Assembly: GCA_016714465.1 (NCBI GenBank)
Contig: JADKDT010000001.1
Span: 248,001-312,000 of the forward strand
Direction: 5' to 3'
Length of the DNA stretch: 64,000 bases
DNA from: Candidatus Brachythrix odensensis
Lineage (GTDB): Bacteria; Chloroflexota; Anaerolineae; J036; Brachytrichaceae
Part shown: positions 59,247-64,000 of the stretch, piece after piece
How the letters are laid out: each line of letters starts with the position of its first letter
Numbering within the stretch: the stretch's first letter is position 1
Notes under the pieces: model-generated
Database searches by the model: none
What the model was told of the DNA's origin: nothing
Seen by the model: only the letters and a program-made list of their open reading frames with translations
Translations under genes and position numbers: made by a program

Positions 59247-61151
59247 TCAGTTCTCGGCCAGCACAACGATCTTGTCGCGCGCGGCGAACGTAATCGCCTC
59301 GCCTTTGCGCGGGTTGATGACCACGCCATACTCGCGCGCGGCGTCTTCGGCGTGGGCGACGATGCGGTAGCCCAATGCGACCTCGCTGCGGCGGGCAGCC
59401 GCCTCCGCTACCGTGTAGAAGGTGACCGCCTCGCCGAGGGCGACATAGTCACTGGCCGGTTTCAGGTACAGCTCGCTTCCCTCGGCGGTGAAGAGGTTGC
59501 GGAAGACGATGCCCAATTCCCGGTTCTCCGAGAGCTGGGCGAGCATCAGGCTGGTCAATTTGTCGCTGATGACAAAGTCGTCGGCGCGGGTCACATCGGC
59601 CAGGTCGCGATCGCGCACGTCGAGCATTTCGGTGGTGATGCTGCAGGCGGCCCCGGTCTTCTCGACGATGTCGCGCAGATGGAGCAGGGTGATGAGCGCG
59701 CGCGCGTCGGCCTGTTGGGCCGAGACGTCTTCGGCGCACAGCAGAATGACATGGTTGTAGGTTGCGAGTCCCAGCCCGTCCAGCACCCTCCGGTCGGCGG
59801 TGTCTCCGGCCCGGGCCGTGGCGGCGGAGTTCTCCAGTTTGGCGCACAACCGGGAAATATCATCCGTCGCTCCCGGATCCTCCGCAACGACATGGATGAT
59901 CGAGTTGGGCGGCGAATAGGTGTCCAGTTCGTTGATGAGTTGCGGGCCGCGCTTGTTCCAGCCCAGGATCAGGCTGCGTTCGGGCGCGTGCGTCCGGGGC
60001 GTCGCGAGCCTGAGGGCGGCGGTGTCAATGACGGGCGGGTCCCGGTCAACCCGGATGAGGCTGTCGTCTTCGGCGATCAGCAGTAACTGGTCTCCCGCGT
60101 TGATGCGCGAATCAGGGGCCGGGTTGAGTTGAAACGTTCCATCGGCGCGCAGCAGGCCGCACAACAGGCATGAGCCATACATCCGCGCGGCTTCTCCAAA
60201 GGTCCGGTCGGTCAGGGTCGGTTCGGCGCTGAAGTAAAACTCGTTGCCCTTGAAGTCAAGCAGTTCGGTAATGACGACGCTCAGGCCGGATTGCCGGCAG
60301 GTCTGGGCCGCGATGCGGGCGATGACGTCGCCCAGCAGCACGAATTCGACGTCGTCGCGGCCAACCATGCGGGCCACGTGCAAGTTGCGCTCATCGCTCA
60401 TTTCGGCCACGATGTTCAGGCGTGGCCTGGCGGCCCCGGTCGGATCGCGGCGGGTCAAGGCCAGAATGGTCTTGATCACCTGCGGATCGGGATCGTCCGC
60501 GTCCGGGGCCAGAACGATGATCGACTTGGCCGACATGGGCCGGCCGACCTGGATCTCGCCCGGGTCGATGGGATTGCCCGTGCGGCAGATCACCTTCATC
60601 CGACCGGTGCGCGGGACGCGCTCGCGGATGGCGTCCTCCATCTCCACTTTGTCGCGCGCGGCGACGACGACGACGCGCGGCTTGCGCGCGCTTTCGTTCG
60701 CAATCGCGAGCTCGCTGATGACCGTGAAGATTTTGGGCGACCAACCCAGGATCAGGGTGTGGCCCTCTTCGACGACCACGGAACGGCCCTTGCGCATTTC
60801 GCTCAGCCGGCTCTCCAGTCCGGAGGAGAGGACGCCGATCAGGGCAGCCACGATAAAGACGCCGCCGAGCGTGTCTATGAGCATGATCAGGCGAAACCGC
60901 CAGCCCGTATCGTTGCCAAATGTGCCGGCGTCCAGGGTGCGAACCACGGCGAGCCAGAGGGCCTCGAAGAAACCGAGCGGCTGTTTCGCGTCTCCCGGCG
61001 CCACGCCCCCGATCACCAGCACGGTGGCGATGATGAGGACGAGAGCCAGGGTGAGGACGAGCAACAGGCCGATCAGCGCGACTGACCCGCGGCCCATGAT
61101 GTTGTCGAAGAGGTAACGGATCCGCTGGGAAAACGTTGGGGTCTCTGCCAT
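59247..61151 (-). CDS. CASTOR/POLLUX-type cation channel homolog, paralog 2
   Basis: Intact 634-residue paralog starting at the ATG at 61151 (MAETPTFSQRIRYLFDNIMG). Same plan as its neighbours: helix 1 (IALIGLLL-like VALIGLLLVLTLALVLIIAT), pore segment ALWLAVVRTLDAGTFGNDTG, helix 2 (IDTLGGVFIVAALIGVL), SEMRKGRSVVVEEGHTLILG, Rossmann-like blocks KPRVVVVAARDKVEMEDAIR and SLILGWNKRGPQLINELDTY, and C-terminus RKGEAITFAARDKIVVLAEN. Inactivation of sensing cannot be judged. Such channels conduct K+ or Ca2+ in plants, gated by cytosolic domains; bacterial roles are unknown. It lies between two close relatives. TATAGA is 9 bases upstream. Confidence 0.9.
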   Translation of the reverse strand: MAETPTFSQRIRYLFDNIMGRGSVALIGLLLVLTLALVLIIATVLVIGGVAPGDAKQPLGFFEALWLAVVRTLDAGTFGNDTGWRFRLIMLIDTLGGVFIVAALIGVLSSGLESRLSEMRKGRSVVVEEGHTLILGWSPKIFTVISELAIANESARKPRVVVVAARDKVEMEDAIRERVPRTGRMKVICRTGNPIDPGEIQVGRPMSAKSIIVLAPDADDPDPQVIKTILALTRRDPTGAARPRLNIVAEMSDERNLHVARMVGRDDVEFVLLGDVIARIAAQTCRQSGLSVVITELLDFKGNEFYFSAEPTLTDRTFGEAARMYGSCLLCGLLRADGTFQLNPAPDSRINAGDQLLLIAEDDSLIRVDRDPPVIDTAALRLATPRTHAPERSLILGWNKRGPQLINELDTYSPPNSIIHVVAEDPGATDDISRLCAKLENSAATARAGDTADRRVLDGLGLATYNHVILLCAEDVSAQQADARALITLLHLRDIVEKTGAACSITTEMLDVRDRDLADVTRADDFVISDKLTSLMLAQLSENRELGIVFRNLFTAEGSELYLKPASDYVALGEAVTFYTVAEAAARRSEVALGYRIVAHAEDAAREYGVVINPRKGEAITFAARDKIVVLAEN

Positions 61152-61160
61152 ATCTGAGAT

Positions 61161-61166
61161 TCTATA
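61161..61166 (-). promoter_or_regulatory. -10-like hexamer of channel paralog 2
   Basis: TATAGA on the minus strand, 9 bases before the ATG at 61151. Confidence 0.5.
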
Positions 61167-61219
61167 AGCGATGACCGGCTTGTCACCCTGCGCGGGGCCA
61201 AAGTAGAGGTGCTTCGCGC

Positions 61220-61258
61220 GGGGATTGTGATCTCGCCAGATGTATTTAGGATAGCTTC
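61220..61258. repeat. Half of a CACAATCCCCGCGC-GAA palindrome with conserved right flank
   Basis: GCGCGGGGATTGTG is intact, but the left arm has been replaced (CACCCTGCGCGGGGCCAAAG). The right flank (TCTCGCCAGATGTATTTAGG..TAGCTTCTAG) matches the flank at 50785 in about three of four bases. Confidence 0.65.
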
Positions 61259-61276
61259 TAGCCACCGCGCGGGCGC

Positions 61277-63175
61277 CTAGTTCTCGGACAGGACGATAAT
61301 CTTGTCGTCCGCCGAGAAGGCAACCTGCTCGGTCTTGGGTGGGTTGAGGACGACCCCGTACCCGCGGCTGGGATCGCCAGCGAAGGCGGCAAGACGATAA
61401 CCGATGGCGGTTTCAAGACGCCGGCTGGCGGCCTCGGCCAACGTGCCGAATGTGGCCGAGACGCCATGGGTGACATAGTCGGTGGCCGGCTTGAGATAGA
61501 CCTCGCAGCCCTCCACCGTAAACAATTCCCGAAAGACCGGCGCAAGCTCGCGGCTCTCCGAGAGTTGGACGACCATGAGGCTGGTAAGTTCATCGCTCAC
61601 GACAAAGTCATCCGGGCGGTTGACCCGAACGAGATCGCGATCGCGGACATCGAGCATTTCGGCGGTGATGCTGAACGCCGCGCCCGCCTTCTCTGCGATG
61701 TCGCGCAGATGCGCGAGCGTAATCATCGCCCGCGCGTCCGCGCGCTGCGCTGGAACATCGTCGGCGCACAGCACGATGACGTGATCGTAAGCGGGAACAT
61801 TCAGCGCGTCCAGAGCGCGCCGGTCGGTGGTGTCGTCAATATGGACGGTGGTTGTCGCGCGGGCCATATTGTGGCCCAGGCGCGCGATCGTCCCCGCGGC
61901 CATGGCATCTTCAGTCACGACGTGGATGATGGAATTGGGCGTCGAATAGGTGTCCAGCTCTTTGATGAGGCGCGGACCCCGCTTGCTCCAGCCCAGCAGC
62001 AGCGTGCGCTCGGGGATGCGGGCCGGCGGACTGGGGGCGCAGATTGCGGACTCGTCGATGAGGTCCGGGTCTTCCGAGATCCGGATCAGGCTGTCGTCCA
62101 GCGCGATGACGATGGCCCGGTCGCCCTTTTGGAAGCGCGCATCGGGCGGAGGGTTCAAACGCAGTTCGCCAGACTCGGGCAGGATCCCGCACAGCACGCA
62201 GCTGTCAAACGTTCGGCCTGCCTCCCGGAAGGTCTTTCCGGCGAGCGCGGGATTGTCATAGACGTAGAACTCGTTGCCCTCGAAGCTTAGGAGTTCGGTC
62301 ATCACGACGCTCAGCCCGGACTGGCGGCAGGTTTGGGCAGCGATGCGGGTGATGATGTCGCCGAGTAGAACGGACTGGACCCGCCCTCGGCCGATGATTT
62401 GGACGGTCTGAAGGCTGCGCTCGTCATGGATCTCGGCGACGATGCGCAGGCGCTGCGTCTCAGTACCGGCGTTCCCGATGAGGGCGAAGATCGTCTTGAG
62501 GACCTGCGCGTCGGGATCTTCAGTCTCCGGCGCGAGGATGATGATTGACTTGGCCGACATCGGCCGGCCGACCTGGATCTCGCTGGGATCGATGGGATTT
62601 CCTGTGCGGCAAATCACCTTCATCCGGCCGGTGCGCCGGACGCGCTCGCGGATGGCGTCGTCCATCTCCACTTTGTCGCGCGCGGCGACGACGACGACGC
62701 GCGGCTTGCCGGCGCTTTCGTTCGCAATCGCAAGCTCGTTGATGATCGTGAAGATCTTGGGTGACCAGCCCAGGATCAGGGTGTGGCCCTCTTCCACCAC
62801 CAGCGAGCGGCCCTTGCGCATTTCGCCCAGGCGGTCTTCGAGACCGGCGGAGAGGATGCCGATCAGCGAAGCCACGATGAAGATTCCGCCGAGCGTGTCG
62901 ATCAGCATGATCAGACGAAAGCGCCAGCCGGTATCGGCCCCAAACGTGCCGGGATCCAGGGTGCGGACGACGGCGAGCCAAAAGGCCTCGATGAAGTCCA
63001 GTGGCTCCTTGGCATCGCCCGGCGCCACGCCGCCGATCACCAGCACGGTTGATATGAAAAGAACCAGCGCCAGGGTCAGGACGAGCAGCAGCCCGATCAA
63101 CGCGACCGGGCCGCGGCCCATGACGTTGTCGAAGGCATAGCGAATGCGCTGGGAAATCGTTGGCGTCTCAGGCAT
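61277..63175 (-). CDS. CASTOR/POLLUX-type cation channel homolog, paralog 3
   Basis: 632 residues from the ATG at 63175 (MPETPTISQRIRYAFDNVMG). Domain order as in the two neighbours, but the pore reads RTLDPGTFGADTGW (Pro for Ala), and sequence between the Rossmann halves (GNAGTETQRLRIVAEIHDER, GRGRVQSVLLGDIITRI) and the second sensor half (TLLLGWSKRGPRLIKELDTY) are more diverged. C-terminus TEQVAFSADDKIIVLSEN. It is the first in transcription order of the three. A -10-like CATAAT lies 8 bases before the ATG. The gene is uninterrupted and complete. Confidence 0.9.
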   Translation of the reverse strand: MPETPTISQRIRYAFDNVMGRGPVALIGLLLVLTLALVLFISTVLVIGGVAPGDAKEPLDFIEAFWLAVVRTLDPGTFGADTGWRFRLIMLIDTLGGIFIVASLIGILSAGLEDRLGEMRKGRSLVVEEGHTLILGWSPKIFTIINELAIANESAGKPRVVVVAARDKVEMDDAIRERVRRTGRMKVICRTGNPIDPSEIQVGRPMSAKSIIILAPETEDPDAQVLKTIFALIGNAGTETQRLRIVAEIHDERSLQTVQIIGRGRVQSVLLGDIITRIAAQTCRQSGLSVVMTELLSFEGNEFYVYDNPALAGKTFREAGRTFDSCVLCGILPESGELRLNPPPDARFQKGDRAIVIALDDSLIRISEDPDLIDESAICAPSPPARIPERTLLLGWSKRGPRLIKELDTYSTPNSIIHVVTEDAMAAGTIARLGHNMARATTTVHIDDTTDRRALDALNVPAYDHVIVLCADDVPAQRADARAMITLAHLRDIAEKAGAAFSITAEMLDVRDRDLVRVNRPDDFVVSDELTSLMVVQLSESRELAPVFRELFTVEGCEVYLKPATDYVTHGVSATFGTLAEAASRRLETAIGYRLAAFAGDPSRGYGVVLNPPKTEQVAFSADDKIIVLSEN

Positions 63176-63183
63176 GCGGGCGT

Positions 63184-63189
63184 ATTATG
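63184..63189 (-). promoter_or_regulatory. -10-like hexamer of channel paralog 3
   Basis: CATAAT on the minus strand, 8 bases before the ATG at 63175. Confidence 0.5.
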
Positions 63190-63216
63190 GAGGTTTCTCC
63201 CAATCGCGCCATCCGC

Positions 63217-63408
63217 CTATTTTCGTGCGGACTGCCGCTCAACGATCCGAAAAACATCGGGCAATGACACAATCCCCGCGCGAAGCGCGGGGATTGTGCT
63301 CTCGCCCATACCCGATTTGTATCTGTCCCTGACCCAGGTGCGGAATACATGGACGGCATCGTCGATGCGGGTCTCAATGTCGTTGACGATTCCGGGCATT
63401 TTGAGCAT
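63217..63408 (-). CDS. Possible small ORF, 63 residues, doubtful
   Basis: Starts MLKMPGIVNDIETRIDDAVH, which looks protein-like for about 35 residues (ending WVRDRYKSGMGES). The rest is translated from the palindrome at 63268 and does not look like protein. It could be a remnant of a gene broken by the palindrome or chance. The surrounding 63190-63435 holds nothing else recognisable. Confidence 0.25.
   Translation of the reverse strand: MLKMPGIVNDIETRIDDAVHVFRTWVRDRYKSGMGESTIPALRAGIVSLPDVFRIVERQSARK
63268..63298. repeat. Capped palindrome CACAATCCCCGCGC-GAA
   Basis: Perfect 14-bp arms with a GCGCGAAGCGC tip; sister of the copies at 50754 and 61220. Only TCTCGCC of the shared right flank is kept. 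Confidence 0.85.
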
Positions 63409-63435
63409 GTGGCCCCCGCACGAAGTTGCGGGCTG

Positions 63436-63487
63436 GATTCTATGAAGAGAGGCTCCCGGCGGAGCGGGGGCCTCTCTTCATAGAATC
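63436..63487 (-). repeat. Capped palindrome, GATTCTATGAAGAGAGGC arms, GCGGAGC cap, after the EamA gene
   Basis: GATTCTATGAAGAGAGGC and its complement enclose a slightly mispaired TCCCGGC-GGA-GCGGGGG. It lies 8 bases after the stop of the minus-strand EamA gene and may terminate it. Confidence 0.82.
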
Positions 63488-63495
63488 GGTGCGCA

Positions 63496-64000
63496 TCAAG
63501 TGTGGCCAGGCTGCTTCGCCAGGGACATGAAGAGCACGGCTACCGTGATGATGGCGACGGCAACCAGCGCGCTGGGGGAGATGGTTTCGGCGCGAAAGGC
63601 CACGCCCAGCCCGATGGCGACCACGGGATTGACGTAGGCGTAGCTGCTCGACAAGGCCGGGCGCAGGTTCTTGATCACGATCATGTAAGCGCTGAAGGCG
63701 ATGATCGAGCCCACCACGGTGAGGTAGATCCAGGCCACGGCGGATTCGGGCAGGAGGGGCCGGTTGAGTTGCTCGCCCCGCAGCAGGCTGAGCGCGAAGC
63801 AAACTGTCCCGCCGACCAGCATTTCGGCGGCATAGCCCATGCCTCCCGGCGGGAGCTCGAGCTTGCGCCCGAAGGCCGAGCCAAGCGACCACAGGTTGAT
63901 CCCGACAAGCTGGATGATGATGCCGATCGGGTCGGCTCGCAGCGCGCCATCGGTGCTCAGCGCCAGCACGCCAACCAGCCCGATCCCGATGCCCATCCAT
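63496..64000 (-). CDS. EamA/DMT-family permease, C-terminal part, cut by window edge
   Basis: Only the last ~167 residues are present; the gene continues past position 64000. Helices include MGIGIGLVGVLALSTDGAL, IIIQLVGINLWSLGSAFGRK, AAEMLVGGTVCFALSLL, AWIYLTVVGSIIAFSAYMIV and a final pair with YAYVNPVVAIGLGVAFRAE, the conserved 'NPv.a......E' motif of the second EamA repeat. This resembles YedA-like exporters. The substrate is unknown. It is different from the EamA gene at 6700, sharing only the fold. Confidence 0.85.
   Translation of the reverse strand, partial: WMGIGIGLVGVLALSTDGALRADPIGIIIQLVGINLWSLGSAFGRKLELPPGGMGYAAEMLVGGTVCFALSLLRGEQLNRPLLPESAVAWIYLTVVGSIIAFSAYMIVIKNLRPALSSSYAYVNPVVAIGLGVAFRAETISPSALVAVAIITVAVLFMSLAKQPGHT

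Noticed and set aside
6342..63487. Treating all palindromes as intrinsic terminators
   Set aside because: Several (6342, 6588, 22551, 45250, 54217, 56250) lie between divergent genes, one lies inside an operon, and most lack a T-run. Only 9084 has a convincing T-tract.
1..64000. tRNA, rRNA, riboswitch, integrase or transposase genes
   Set aside because: Looked for and not seen. No cloverleaf with a TTCGANNC arm, no recognisable riboswitch core, and no recombinase motif in any open frame.

Overview
The window looks like a chromosomal contig of a high-GC, Chloroflexota-type bacterium (Anaerolineae-like), probably an environmental genome. This is inferred from several things. Secreted and lipobox proteins carry long Thr/Pro/Ala linkers. 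There are two large STAND (NB-ARC/TPR) regulators, GEVED/DUF11 surface proteins, VanW and HtrA cell-surface proteins, and no outer-membrane machinery. No rRNA, tRNA, CRISPR array, transposase or phage gene was seen.

Layout. 35-4872 (minus): an operon of a SorC regulator, E1 alpha, E1 beta and E2 of a ThDP-dependent 2-oxoacid/acetoin dehydrogenase, ending in a GutM-like protein, with a readable promoter. 4930-5444: a ~480 bp imperfect palindrome. 5453-9050: Fpg glycosylase, an EamA transporter and a glutaredoxin-thioredoxin reductase fusion. 9464-13672: an XRE/NB-ARC/TPR regulator and an aminotransferase. 13833-19379: a 1848-residue secreted multidomain protein. 19496-22465: a 57-residue membrane protein, a CPBP protease and a GH20 hexosaminidase. 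22685-29954: twin palindromic operators driving an ABC sugar importer with a GH13_18 phosphorylase and a GH63 hydrolase, best read as glucosylglycerate/mannosylglycerate uptake and breakdown. 30171-34283: HpaI-type aldolase, FMN-dependent alpha-hydroxyacid oxidase and small surface proteins. 34422-45160: an ICMT-like enzyme, a GNAT-like protein, two coupled Thr/Pro-rich surface proteins, HtrA, a ResB-like protein and VanW. 45337-50718: an acidic protein, a second STAND protein, a hydantoinase, a histidine phosphatase and a 43-residue membrane protein. 50812-57181: an SH3 lipoprotein, an S9 peptidase, a divergent adenylate-forming enzyme, an XRE regulator and a membrane protein. 57220-63175: three tandem CASTOR/POLLUX-type channel paralogs. 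63496 to the edge: part of an EamA transporter.

Three window-wide patterns stand out. First, about twenty intergenic palindromes, many with perfect 20-30 bp arms, share a few caps (GCGGAGC, GCGAAGC or a GGCGTACGCC core) on very different arms. The same arm occurs with different caps, and arm changes are compensated. Several lie between divergent genes, so they are not simply terminators. Second, many genes have a -10-like hexamer 6-10 bases before the ATG and no Shine-Dalgarno, which suggests widespread leaderless transcription; this was used to choose starts. Third, at least thirteen single-gene reading-frame breaks are repaired by one- or two-base indels, often in G/C runs. They look more like consensus errors than real decay, so affected genes are annotated across the break.
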